A stretch of DNA of 64,000 bases, from positions 35,194,103-35,258,102 of the forward strand of contig CM035167.1 of NCBI GenBank assembly GCA_020205615.1, written 5' to 3'. Below are positions 35,037-47,515 of the stretch, piece after piece (positions within the stretch are counted from its first letter, which is position 1; each line of letters opens with the position of its first letter). The notes beneath the pieces are model-generated. The model was not told the origin of the DNA and ran no database searches. It was given only the letters and a program-made list of their open reading frames with translations. Source of the DNA: Panax quinquefolius (Eukaryota; Streptophyta; Magnoliopsida; Apiales; Araliaceae). The position numbers and the translations under genes were made by a program.

Positions 35037-35764
35037 GGTGCTTAGGTTAGAATTGAAAATCACACCGTAAATCAAGTTTTTCTCTCTATATTATCGAGTT
35101 TATTCTTGTGAGTATTTTGAGTATACTTTGAGTATTGCTATACAAAGGCAAGTCCAAGTCATAGCCTATATATCCCTGTTTCAAATTGTAAGACCGATCT
35201 TTCGAGGTAAGGGATATTATTTTTTTTTCAGAATGATATTATTTCTTCAATATCATTATATCGAAATGTTGATCTGAAGTTTTTATCAAATTTGGAACTT
35301 TTTCATGTCGGGGTTACTATTCATGAGTTACTATTCATGAGTTACTATTCACGAAAGTTACTATTCATGAGTTACTATTCACGAAAGTTACTATTCACTT
35401 AGTACTATTCATGAAGCGTGAAGATGTTTTTTTGTGGAATTTCTATCTTTTGGTGTCTGAGTTAGTTATTCACGATATTCACTATTCACGATACCAAGAC
35501 TATTCACGATATCTGGACTATTCACCTAAAAAATAAAATTTCTTCTTTTCGTCTAAAATATCTATTTCGGATACTAACTCGATCAGATCCATGTTTTGAT
35601 CATTCTTGAATTTTACACCACTATGATTATTTTTGAGGTATTTTGGACGTGGATAAAACCAAGTACTAATCCTTAATCCTTAATCCTTGTCATTTTGTTT
35701 CACCGGATTCGTTTTTTTAAAAAATATTTTCATCATCCTCGCCTTAAATGATGATATTATGGAA

Positions 35765-35945
35765 TATCTTTGGCCTCAGAAAGTGCAAAGATGAATGATT
35801 TCTTAAGAATATCTTTGGCCGTCAGAAAAGTGCAAAGATGAATGATTTCAAGAATATCTTTGCCCAGAAAAGCAAAGATGAACAGTGTTTAAATGAACAT
35901 GATTAATCGATGAATATCTTTCGGCCGTAGTGCAAAGATGAATAT
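35765..35945 (+). repeat. Stem-loop array in array LTR 1
   Basis: Units of about 35-60 bp read ATCTTTG(G), variable loop, (T)GCAAAGAT, followed by GAATGATTTC or GAACAGTG. Loop sequences differ between units. Corresponding arrays lie at about 42045-42215, 49605-49800 and 57165-57345 in the other array LTRs, often with imperfect arms. Confidence 0.7.
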
Positions 35946-36492
35946 TTGATTCCAGATGTATATCGATTGATGTTACAGGATAAAAGATAGACGATGAACT
36001 TTTAAATTCATACATGAAGATAGTAGTTTGCATTCTCTACTTAACTCTTCTAATGAATTATTATTTTCTAATAATATTGATTTAAAATTTGTTGTCTATC
36101 AGATTCTATTAGATTTTTCCTCGTTGAAGACTAACGATAATTTGTTGTATATTATCTTAGTCATAATATTCTTTACTAAGCTAGTTGAGCTCACCCTTTT
36201 CCTTTTTTGTTCCATTTTTCTCGTGGAGGCTAGAATATAGCGAAGTATTTAGCCTGGGGGTATGGAATGAAGGTTTTAGAAAGGATTGTTTAGTAGTCCT
36301 CACCATTTTTGTAAAATAATGTATCAATAAATGTGATGAGGATTTATTTGAGTATAGATATTGTCTAGAAGATAATATTTGTATTCAAACTCGCGCTTTT
36401 TACCGTTGTAATAATAAAGTTGTAGTTGTTTCGCATCATGTATTGACAACTCGTAATAGGTGATGTATACCTATTTTGGGGGCGCCACAGAT

Positions 36493-36504
36493 TGGTATCG
36501 TAGC
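36493..36504 (+). other. Primer-binding site, array unit 1 (altered)
   Basis: TGGTATCGTAGC differs from the intact TGGTATCAGAGC of element B at the CAG word. It lies three bases after the LTR end. Confidence 0.8.
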
Positions 36505-36674
36505 TTAGGATATGATCTCTGGTGAGATCGGGGAATAGAACTAGGAGGGAGAGACGAGTAAATCCTTCGCTAGTGTGTCCTACCTAAGCTTATTTGTTAG
36601 TTGGTCAAGATATAGGATATTATGTGATATATTGATTTCCTTAATTAACCCTTGTTTTATGACAAGATTTGAGA

Positions 36675-37800
36675 ATGTCGATCGAGAATATTAACAATGG
36701 AAATGAGACCGTGGAGATGCCTGTACTCACCAACGAGGAGAACGGTAACAGTCGGGCAATGTTCCTCCCGTGAACAACACCATCGAGCAGATGATGAACG
36801 AGGGATGTTTAGAAGTTTTTTGCAGCTCATGCAAAATCGACGAGGAGACTCGTGTTCAAAATACAGGAGGAAATGATAGCAATTCACGGGTTGTCACACC
36901 AAGCAGCTTCAAAGAGTTGGGACCACCGTAATTTAAGGGAAAGCCGATCCGATCATGGCGGAAACACGGGTCAAACAAATTACCAAGATATTCGATGTCT
37001 TGGGATGCACGGAGGAACAGAAGGTTCCATTCGCCACCTTTATGTTCCGTGATGAGGCGATCATCGGTGGGAGTCTGTGAAGCGCACTCCATCCAAACCA
37101 AGACTCAAAGATGTCTTGGGAGACGCTTTCAGAAGCTATTTAATGACAAATACTTTCCCGAAAGTGTTCATCATATACGAAGGAAGTGGAGTTCATCGAT
37201 TGAACAAAACAATACGACGGTGTCTCAAAGACGAGGCAAAGTTTGCAGAGTTATCCGTGTTTCAGACCTCATTTGGTGGAGAATGAGGAACGATGACGCG
37301 GATGTTTCTTAGAGGTTTGAAACCCCCAGATACGCCAAGATCTCATTTCTCATAAATTTTTTCTTTATTCGAGATGTTGTAAATGTGGCTCAATTATTAG
37401 AGCGAGATAACGAGTACTACCAATCGAGGGACCACAACCGTGGATCGTATCGTAGATAGCAGTCCAATGTAATAATGATAACTCATGGAGAAAGAAAACA
37501 GACGGACAGAAATGGTAACCACTCTGGTGGTAATCATGGCCATGAAAATAGAAGAAGCGAAGTCGGGAGGAGATTTTAAAAGAGGAGATTTAACAAATGA
37601 CTATGTGAAGACGACAAAATCACGGCAAGAAGAATCGGTTCTAATGGAGGAGAACGACCACCCATTATATGCTACAAATGCGAAAAGAGGGACATATCAC
37701 CAAACCGCCCACAACAGCTTCAAGGTATGCTATAATTGTGGAAAGGAAGGACATATCGCCGAGATCAGACAAGAGCGAAACCTAGTTCAATGGGGACGGT
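36675..37800 (+). pseudogene. Gag of array unit 1
   Basis: The start ATG at 36675 gives MSIENINNGNETVE. Frameshifts follow. The capsid motifs of element B recur in pieces: an ITKIFDVLG-like stretch about 36970-37010 and CTEEQK/FATFMF about 37010-37050. The two zinc knuckles (about 37665-37770) have lost the final Cys and Gly positions (GHIAEIRQ in place of GHIARDC). A gag-like order is clear but no protein could be made. Confidence 0.85.
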
Positions 37801-37899
37801 GACTCAAAAGACTATCCCGTAAAAGTCAAAGTCAACGATTCCGGAAGAGCGTTTGTTGTGGATCGGTCATAATGCGAGGAACCCAAACGAGGTGATCAC

Positions 37900-39950
37900 G
37901 GTAAGCTATTTATAAATTCTTGCAAGTTTATACCTTACTTGATACCGGCATACTACCATTCATTTATCTCTCCGCATGTGCTCAACGCTTAAACTTGACT
38001 CGGAGAAATTAGACTTTGACCTATCTCGTGGAAACTCCGTTAGAGAAACTTTCATCACATCCATCGCTTATAAATCTTGTTTGATTCAAGTTGGCACCAT
38101 TACCTTACCTCATTGAATTTTATCTCTTTAAAGATACTTGCTTTTGATGTGATTTTAGGGATTGATTGGTTAACTACTCATCATGCCAAAATTGATTGTT
38201 TTCGTAAGGTTGTTAGTTTTCATATTCCTAACCAACCCGTGTATTTAATTCAAGCAACTAAACCATTAAAATCGATCACCATCATATCTAATCATAAAGC
38301 TATTCGCTTATCGAAAAAAATGGATGTCAAGCTTTCCTAGCCCATGTTATGGATTTGAATAAAGACACGCCAAATTTGAATAATATTCTGTTGTTATTGA
38401 CTTTTCCGACGATTTTCAAGAACTTCCCGCCTACCCCGTAACGTGAAGTTCAATTCTTTATTGATCTTGAACCGTACAAAGCCCATTTCTAAAACCCCAT
38501 ATCGAATGGCTCCTATTGAACTTCAGAGTTAAAGGTCCAACTACGTGAATTGTTGGACATCGGTTTCATTCGCCCCAAGTACATCTCCTGGGGTGCTCCT
38601 GCTTTATTTGTAAAGAAGAAAGACGGAGTATGCGATTTTGTATCGACTATCGGGAATTGAACCATGTCACCATCAAGAATAGGTATCCTCTACCTCGTAT
38701 TGATGACTTGTTTGACCAATTGTAAGGGGCACAATTCTTTTCAAAAATCGATCTTCGCTCGATATCATCACCAAGATTAGAATCGAGGATATTCCAAAGA
38801 CCCGCCTTCGTACTCTCTGCAGATGGGCATTATGAATTTTAGTCATGTCTTTCTGACTAACTAATGCTCCTCGCGGCTTTCATGGATATGATGAACCGAG
38901 TATTCAAGGAATATTTGGATCAATTCGTTGTTGTCTTTATTGATGACATCCTCATATATTCCAAAAAGCCGTGAAGATCATGAGCACCATTTGAAGTCGG
39001 TACTCCAAAGGCTTCGTGAAAACCAACTATATGCCAAATTGAAGAAATGCGAAGTTCGCTTCGAGGAAGTAGCATTCCTTGGGCACGTGGTGTCGAAACA
39101 TGGAGTATCCGCTGATCCCCAAGATGAAGCAATACAAAGTTGGGAGCAACCAAGTTTTGATCAAGCACGTAGCTTTTGGGCTTAGCTGGTTATTATCGGA
39201 GATTCGTGGAAGGGTTTTCTAATCGCTACTCCATTAACTCATTTAACTCCTAAGGATACAAAATTCGCTTGGAGCGAAGAATGCGAGAAAAGTTTCCAAG
39301 AGCTTAAGAGGAGACTTATTTTGGCACTGCTCTAACAATACCATCCGGTTCGGATGGATTTGTTATCTACAAATGATGCTTCGTGAAAAGGGTTAGGATG
39401 TGTTCTCATGCAACGTGGGAAAGTCATAGCCTATGCCTCGCGACAACTTAAAGAGTATGAGAGGAATTATCCTACTCATGATCTAGAGTCAGGCAGCATG
39501 CTTTTGCGCTAAAAATATGGAGGCACTATCTATATGGGGAGAAAGTGGAGATATATTCGCACCATAAAAGCCTTAAATATTTCTTCACTCAAAAAGAACT
39601 CAACATGCAAGGCAATGACGCTGGCTCGAGCTATTGAAAGACTACGACCACACTATTCAATACCATCCCGGTAAAGTTTAACGAGGTAGCCGATTTATCG
39701 AGTAGAAGATCATATGCGGAACGAAAAGCGATGATGTCAAGTATACGACAGAGCCAACTTTAATAGAAAAGTTAAGGTTGCTCAAGCCACCCAATTCCGA
39801 GAAATGATGCGTATGAAGAAGAAAGTACAAGAAGGAGCTATTCCTAAGCGAGAATTGATGAAGAAGGAATACTTGAGTCCACTCTAGACTTTGTGTTCCT
39901 AACGACTCGATTTGAAGTACAAGATTATGATGGAGGCACACAACACGCCA
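37900..39950 (+). pseudogene. Protease, RT, RNase H and partial integrase, array unit 1
   Basis: The protease begins near 37940 with DTG, then a disrupted THSF. ILGIDWLTTHHAKIDCFRKVV is readable at 38150-38220. RT begins about 38500 and shows the catalytic box near 38925-38960 in broken frames, [28 protein letters not shown] at about 39025-39110, and RNase H at 39250-39700. The integrase zinc-binding part starts about 39840 but stops at 39950, joining an LTR that lacks its first bases. The integrase core and chromodomain are deleted in this unit. Confidence 0.87.
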
Positions 39951-42758
39951 TTTTTTAAATAAAAGGAAAAAGGAATTTCCTTTATTTATTATTTTGAAAT
40001 AGTAAGGGTTGATTTGATTAATGTGGATAGTTAGGGTTAAATACGCAAATATTTCAAAATAAGCAAGTGGTTATAAAATATTCATTATCGTTTGGGAATA
40101 TTCGCTTGGTCGTGGAATATTCAGATCGTTTGGGAATATTCGCACGACTGCACGCAGCCCATGTGTGGGCCCCATAACTGAAAGTTTATTGGATGAAGAA
40201 AAACACAAATATAAGTTGTTTTAAATAAACTACAGAAGTTGTTACCAAGTATCATCGTTGAATACCCTGTGGTTAAAACACACTAATACGCGTTGTCGAA
40301 CAAAGAAGATACCAGATTGCACCAATTATTGATTCTTACGTAAGAAGGCACTACTCAATAATGGTTACAAAGAATTATCGCTCAAAGATTTTATCGAAAG
40401 TTAATAATTGTCGTCATTGATATTTTATATTGTCGTTGTTTCAATAATTGTCATTACACAAGATTTTTCATTATCGAAGCAATAATTCATATTATCTAAT
40501 AATATTATTAGATAACATTATTGGCAATGTCTAGAAAGTTCGCCTAAGGAGAGGTTTGGTCACCTAATTGCGCCAAGAAGAAGAAATTTTATCGAAAGCC
40601 CCCCCTCTTCCTCGAACCGCCTCGTTGTCAATATTGTGATTTCGTAATATTATTTGTGAATAATTAATTATTGATTTATATGATGAGGAAAATATTGATT
40701 TTATGTGGATATAGATGGAGAAAAATTTTAAAATGACAATTGTTGAAAATTAATATTTTATCTTTTTCTCGATAAAATAATTCATTTAAATATATTATTT
40801 TAATAATATATTAACTGTGATATTTTTACAAACGTAATGTGGGATATATGAGTATACGAGGAGGAAGAGTATTTTTGTTGCAATAAATGTTTAAAACATG
40901 TTAAACATGCTCATGGACCCCATTTATCGATCAAATTTGATTATATACCGTAAAATCGCCTCGCTTGTGGATTTTGGCCAATTTCTATTTGGAATTTGGA
41001 AAAACTTTCTTCTCGCAAAAAGTTGTAGAGAATTGAATTTCTATAAAAAACTCGCGAGATTCGAATTTTCTGATGAAAGGGCTATTTATTATGAATTATT
41101 GAAGTTCAAGTTCAAATAATTGATTTTTGTAAGTTTTAATTATTTATTTTATGAAAAACGTTTTTTATCATTTCTTTTTCTAGAAGGTTGGCATGTGGGA
41201 AATGTTGGGATCTGATTTCCAAAGAGGCGAGAAAATTTATTAATAATAATATATTTTATTAAATTTTTCGCTTTGTGTTCTAAGCATTTTCCTATAAATA
41301 GGTGCTTAGGTTAGAATTGAAAATCACACCGTAAATCAGTTTTTTCTCTATATTATCGAGTTTATTCTTGTGAGTATTTTGAGTATACTTTGAGTATTGC
41401 TATATTTGCAAGTCCAAGTCATAGCCTATATCCCTAGTGTTTCAAATTGTAAGTACCGATCTTTCGAGGTAAGTGGATATTATTTTTTTTTCAGAATGAT
41501 ATTATTTCTTCAATATCATTATGTCAAATGTTGATCCAAGTTTTTATCAAATTTGGAACTTTTTCATTCTGGGTTATTATTCATGAGTTACTATTCATGA
41601 GTTACTATTCACGAAGTTACTATTCACGAAGTTACTATTCATGAAGTTACTATTCACGAGTTACTATTCACAGTACTATTCATGAAGCGTGAAGATGTTT
41701 TTTTGTGGAATTTCTATCTTTTGTGTGTCTGAGTTACTATTCACGATATAAGACTATTCACGATACTAAGACTATTCACGATACTAAGACTATTCAATTT
41801 AAAAATAAAATTTCTTCTTTTCGTCTCAAAATATCTATTCGGATACTAACTCGATCAGATCCATGTTTTGATCATTCTGAATTTTACACCACTATGATTA
41901 TTTTTGAGGTATTTTTGGACGTGATAAAACCAAGTACTAATCCTTAATCCTTAATCCTTGTCATTTTGTTTCATCGATTCGCTTTTTTAAAAAAATATTT
42001 TTCATCATCCTCGCCTTAAATGATGATATTATGGAATATCTTCATTCAGAAAAGTAAAAGATGAATGATTTCTTAAGAATATCTTCGCCTCAGAGAAAGC
42101 AAAGATGAATGATTTCAAGAATATCTTCGCCCAGAAAAAAAAGATGAACAGTGTTTAAATGAATATGACTAATCGATGAATATCTTCGCCCAGAGAGTAA
42201 AAGATGAATATTTGATTCCGTATGTATATCGATTGATGTTACAGGATAAAAGATAGACGATGAACTTTTAAATTCATACATGTAAGATAGTAGTTTGCAT
42301 TCTCTACTTAACTCTTCTAATGAATTATTATTTTCATGTAATATTGATTTAAAATTTGTTGTCTATCAGATTCTATTAGATTTTTTCCTCGTTGAAGACT
42401 AACGATAATTTGTCAGATATTATCTTAGTCATAATATTCTTTATCGAGCTAGTTGAGCTCACCCTTTTCCTTTTTGTTCCATTTTTTTTCTCAGAGGCTA
42501 GAATATAGCGAAGTATTTAGCCTGGGGTATGGAATGAAGGTTTTAGAAAGGATTGTTTAGTAGTCCTCACCATTTTTGTAAAATAATGTATCAATAAATG
42601 TGATGAGGATTTATTTGAGTATAGATATTGTCTGTAAGATAATATTTGTATTCAAACTCACGCTTTTATCGTTGTAATAATAAAGTTGTAGTTGTTTTCG
42701 CACTCACGTATTCGACAACTCGTAATGGGTGATGTATACCTATTTTGGGGGCGCCACA
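39951..42758 (+). repeat. Array LTR 2 (5' edge truncated)
   Basis: This begins at TTTTAAATAAAAGG without TGTAAGACC, then follows the main LTR type to GGGGGCGCCACA. TATA at 41293-41300; TTACTATTCA repeat array at about 41575-41680. The missing first bases mark a deletion that also removed the integrase of unit 1. Confidence 0.9.
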
Positions 42759-42761
42759 GCT

Positions 42762-42773
42762 TGGTATCGTAGT
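42762..42773 (+). other. Primer-binding site, array unit 2 (altered)
   Basis: TGGTATCGTAGT, three positions away from the canonical TGGTATCAGAGC, four bases after the LTR end. Confidence 0.78.
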
Positions 42774-42943
42774 TTAGGATATGATCTCCAATGAGATCGG
42801 GAATAGAATCAGAGGGGAGAGACGAGTAAATCCTTCGCTAAAGTGTGTCCTACCTAAGCTTATTTGTTAGTTGGTCAAGATATAGGATATTATGTGATAT
42901 ATTGATTTCTTAATTAACCCTTGTTTTATGACAAGATTTGAGA

Positions 42944-44050
42944 ATGTCGATCGAGAATATTAACAATGGAAATGAGACCGTGGAGATGCCTCAGACTCAC
43001 CAACGAGGAGAACGTGCAACAGTCGGGCAATGTTCCTCCCGTGAACAACACCATCGAAAGCAGATGATGAACGAGGGATGTTTAGAAGTTTTTTGTAGCT
43101 CATGCAAAATCGCACGAGGAGACTCGTGTTCAAAATACAGAGGAAATGATAGCAATTCATTCAGTTGTCACAAACAAGCAGCTCAAAGAGTCGGGACCAC
43201 CTGTAATTTAAGGGAAAGCCGATCCGATCACGGCGGAAACACGGGTCAAACAAATTACCAAGATATTCGATGTCTGGGATGCACTGAGAGAACAGAAGGT
43301 TCCATTCGCCACCCTTTATGTTCCGCGGGCGAGGCGCATCATCGGTGGGAGTCTCTGGAAGCTGCACTCCATCCAAACCGCACTCAAAGATGTCTTGGGA
43401 GACGCTTTCAGAAGTTATTTAATGACAAATACTTTCCCGAAAGTGTTCGCTATATACGAAGGAAGTGGAGTTCATCGATTGAACAAAACAACACGATTTG
43501 TCTCAAAGACGAGGCAAAGTTTGCAGAGTTATCTGTGTTTCAGACCTCATTTGGTGGAGAATGAGGAACGATGACGCGGATGTTTTTAGAGGTTTGAAAC
43601 CCCAAGATACGCCAAGATCTCATTTCTCATAAATTTTCTTTATTCAGATGTTGTAAATGTGGCTCAATTATTAGAGCGAGATAACGAGTACTGGCCAACC
43701 GAGGGACCACAACCAGATCGTAGATAGTAGATAGCAACAATGTAATAATGATAACTCATGGAGAAAGAAACAGACGGACAAAAATGGTAACCACTCCGTG
43801 GTAATCATGGCCATGAAAATAGAAGAAGCGAGTCAGAGGAGATTTTAAAAAGAGGAGATTTAACAACCACTATGTGAAGATGACAAAGGTTTCAGCAAAG
43901 AATCGGTTCTAAGTGGAGGAGAAACCACCACCCATTATATGCTACAAATGCGAAAAGAGGGACATATCACCAAACCGCCCACAACAGCTCAAGGTATGCT
44001 ATAATTGTGGAAAGGAAGGACATATCGCCGAGATCAGACAAGAATAAACC
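42944..44050 (+). pseudogene. Gag of array unit 2
   Basis: ATG at 42944 (MSIENINNG). An open stretch to 43564 is a patchwork of frames, in which only short segments such as TNYQDIR (shifted ITKIFD) can be traced to element B. The zinc knuckles at about 43935-44035 keep CYKCEK but the remainder is shifted. Many of the same indels recur in unit 3. Confidence 0.85.
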
Positions 44051-44204
44051 TAGTTCAATGGGGATATGTGACTCAAAAGATCGTCCCGTAAAAGTCAAAG
44101 TCAACGATTCCGGAAGAGCGCTTTGTTCAGGATCGGTCATAATGCGAGGAACCCAAACGAGGTGATCACGGTAAGCTATTTATAAATTTTTGCTAAGTTT
44201 ATAC

Positions 44205-47200
44205 CTTACTTGATACCGCATACCCATTCATTTATCTCTCCCGCATGTGCTCAACGCTTAAACTCGACTCCCGAGAAATTAGACTTTGACCTATCTCGTG
44301 GAAACTCCGCTAGAGAAACTTTCATCACATCCATCGCTTATAAATCTTGTTTGATTCAAGTTGGCACCATTACCTTACCGCTGACCTTATCTCTTTAAAG
44401 ATACTTGCTTTTGATGTGATTTTAGGATTGATCGTTAACTACTCATCATGCCAAAATTGATTGTTTTCGTAAGGTTGTTAGTTTTCATATTCCTAACCAA
44501 CCCGTTGTATTTAATTCAAGCAACTAAACCATTAAAATCAATCACCATCATATCTAATCATAAAGCTATTCGCTTATTAAAAAACGGATGTCAAGCTTTC
44601 TTAGCCCATGTTATGGATTTGAATAAAGACACGCCAAATTTGAATAATATTCCCGTTGTTATCGATTTTCCCGACGATTTTTCAAGAACTTCCCTGCCTA
44701 CCCCGTAACGTGAAGTTGAATTCTTTATTGATCTTGAACCCGCACAAAGCCCATTTCTAAAACCCCATATCGAATGGCTCCTATTGAACTTCAGAGTTAA
44801 AGGTCCAACTACGTGAATTGTTGGACATCGGTTTCATCTGGCCCCAAGACATCTCCTCGGGGTGCCCTGCTTTATTTGTAAAGAAGAAAGACGGAGTATG
44901 CGATTTTTGTATCGACTATCGGAATCGAACCATGTCACCATCAAGAATAGGTATCCTCACCTCGATTGATGACTTGTTTGACCAAATGTAAGGGGCACAA
45001 TTTTTTCAAAAATCGATCTTCGCTCGATATCATCACCAAGATTAGAATCGAGGATATTCCAAAGACCGCCTTCGTAACTCAGAGATGGGCATTATGAATT
45101 TTAGTCATGTCTTTCTGACTAACTAATGCTCTCGCGGCTTTCATGGATATGATGAACCGAGTATTCAAGGAATATTTGGATCAATTTTGTTGTTGTTTTT
45201 ATTGATGACATCCTCATATATTCCAAAAGTCGCGGAAGATCATGAGCACCATTTGAAGTCGGTACTCCAAAGGCTTCGTGAAAACCAACTATATGCCAAA
45301 TTGAAGAAATGCGAAGTTCGCTTCGAGGAAGTAGCATTCCTTGGGCACGTGGTGTTCAAAACATGGAGTATCCGCTGATCCGCCAAGATCAAGCAATACA
45401 AAGTTGGGAGCAACCAAGTCTCTGCATGGATCAAGCACGTAGCTTTTTTTGGGCTTAGCCGGTTATTATCTGAGATTCGTGGAAGGGTTTTCTAATCGCT
45501 ACTCCATTAACTCAAACTAAACTTTAAGGATACAAAATTGCTTGGAGCGTAAGAATGCGAGAAAAGTTTCCAAGAGCTTAAGAGGAGACTTATTTCTAAG
45601 ACTGTTTCTAACAATACCATCCGGTTCGGATGGATTTGTTATCTACGCCGATGCTTCGTGCAAAGGGTTAGGATGTGTTCTCATGCAACGGGAAAGTCAT
45701 AGCCTATGCCTCGCGACAACTTAAAGAGTATGAGAGGAATTATCCTACTCATGATCTAGAGTTGGCAAAGCAATAAGCTGCTTAAAATATGGAGGCACTA
45801 TCTATATGGGGAGAAAGTGGAGATATATTCGCACCATAAAAGCCTTAAATATTTCTTCACAAAAAAAGAACTCAACACGCAAGCAAATGACGCTGGCTCG
45901 AGCTATTGAAAGACTACTATACCACACTATTCAATACCATCCCGTAAAGTTTAACGTGGTAGGTAGCCGACGATCGAGTAGAAGATCATATGCGGAACGA
46001 AAAGCGATGATGTCAAGTATACGACAGAGCCAACTTTAATAGAAAAAGTTAAGGTTGCTCAAGCCACCCAATCTTGAGTCGATCGGCGCGTATATGAAGA
46101 AGAAAGTACAAGAAGGAGCTATTCCTAAGTTTAGAATTGATGAAGAAGGAATACTTGAGTCCACTCTAGACTTTGTGTTCCTAACGACTGATTTGAAGTA
46201 CAAGATTATGATGGAGGCACACAATACGCCATTTGCAATCCATCTCGAAGTACTAAATGTATCGTGATCTTCTACATACATTTTGGTGGAACAATATGAA
46301 GAGAGAGATTGCAAAGTTTATCTCGATGTGTTTAACTTGCCAACGTAAAGGCGAGCATCTTGTACCTAAGGGTCCGCTGCAACCACTTGAGATTCCGGAA
46401 TGGAAGTGGGAACACATTACTATGGATTTCGTTACGGGTCTTCCTACGGCTTTCAAGGCATCAATGCTATTTGGGTTATTGTTGATAGATTAACCAAGTC
46501 CGCTTCATTTTTGCCGACACGGAGACTTATTCACTCGAACGCCTTGCTAGTATGTACGTGAATGAGATTGTGAGGTTGCATGGCATGCCCAGATCCATAG
46601 TTTCGGATCGTGACCCAAGATTCACTTCAAGATTTTGGGTTAGCTTGCAAAAAGCTATGGGCACGGATTTGCGATTTAGTTAAGATACCATCCCCAAAAC
46701 GGACGGACAATCGAGAGGACTATTCAAACTCTTGAAGATCTATTAAGACTCGTGGTCCTAGACTTCAAGGGTAGTTGGGATAAGTATTTACCATGGTGGA
46801 ATTCTCCCACAACAACAACAGCTTATCGTGCAAGTATATAGTGTGGCTCCATTCAAGCATTATATGGACGAAAATGTCGCTCTCCAATATGTTGGGATGA
46901 GGTGGGTGAAGCAACATTGTTGGGACCCGAAAGTTAGTACGTATGATCACGAAAAAAGATCCAAATGATTCGACAACGATACAAACCAAGCACAAGATCG
47001 ACAAAAGAGTTATGCGGATCTTCATCGAAAGGACGCGGAATTTTAATGGGGATCATGCGATTGTCATGAAGTCGCTTCCATGGAAGGGAGTTACAAGATT
47101 TGGGAAGAGAGGAAAGCTCAATCCACGCATTTATCGGGTCCATTTCAAATTCTCGACCGAGTAGGAAATGTAGCCTATAGACTTCATGTTATTCTCCGAG

Positions 47201-47430
47201 TATGTCTCGTGTTCATAATGTGTTTCACATATCCGCATTTCAGAATATGTGAAAGACCCAACCACGTTATCGAAGTTAGAACCGACGAGATAGCCAAGAC
47301 TTAACGTATGAGGAGGTACCGCCAAGATCTTGGATAGAAGGAGCATGTCCCACGCCAAGAAAGGTCATACCACAAGTTAAAGTTTTGTGGAGGAATCATG
47401 CTATAGAGGAAATGACCGGGAATTGAAACG
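44205..47430 (+). pseudogene. Pol of array unit 2: protease to chromodomain
   Basis: Order: protease remnant (44205-44470), with readable LIQATKPLKSITIISNHKAI at 44510-44570; RT (44760-45480) with [24 protein letters not shown]; RNase H (45560-45990) with [21 protein letters not shown]; integrase zinc-binding (46190-46350) with MKREIAKFISMCLTCQR; core from DFVTGLP at about 46425 to about 46760; GPY/F (47080-47190); chromodomain (47215-47420) ending EEM-T in a shifted frame. More than a dozen frame breaks. It is a full-length copy by order and size but not functional. Confidence 0.9.
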
Positions 47431-47499
47431 GAAATGAAAGCGAGGTATCCTCACCTTTTCAAACACCAGTACGTGACGCCAATTTCGAGGACTAAATTT

Positions 47500-47515
47500 C
47501 ATAAGGAGGGAGGTC
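47500..47515 (+). other. Polypurine tract, array unit 2
   Basis: CATAAGGAGGGAGGTC immediately precedes the third LTR, whose start reads AGTAAGACCC where the other copies have TGTAAGACC. Confidence 0.82.

Larger units (their letters stand above)
33676..36489 (+). repeat. Array LTR 1
   Basis: It runs TGTAAGACC to GGGGGCGCCACA, 2814 bp. It has a TATA box at 35029, a TTACTATTCA repeat array at about 35315-35415, and four ATCTTTG/CAAAGAT-type stem-loops at about 35765-35945. It ends at the U5 border with the primer-binding site following. Confidence 0.92.

Noticed and set aside
42938..43564. A 208-residue frame that might be a novel gene
   Set aside because: It is gag of array unit 2 read across several frameshifts; only short pieces match any one gag frame.
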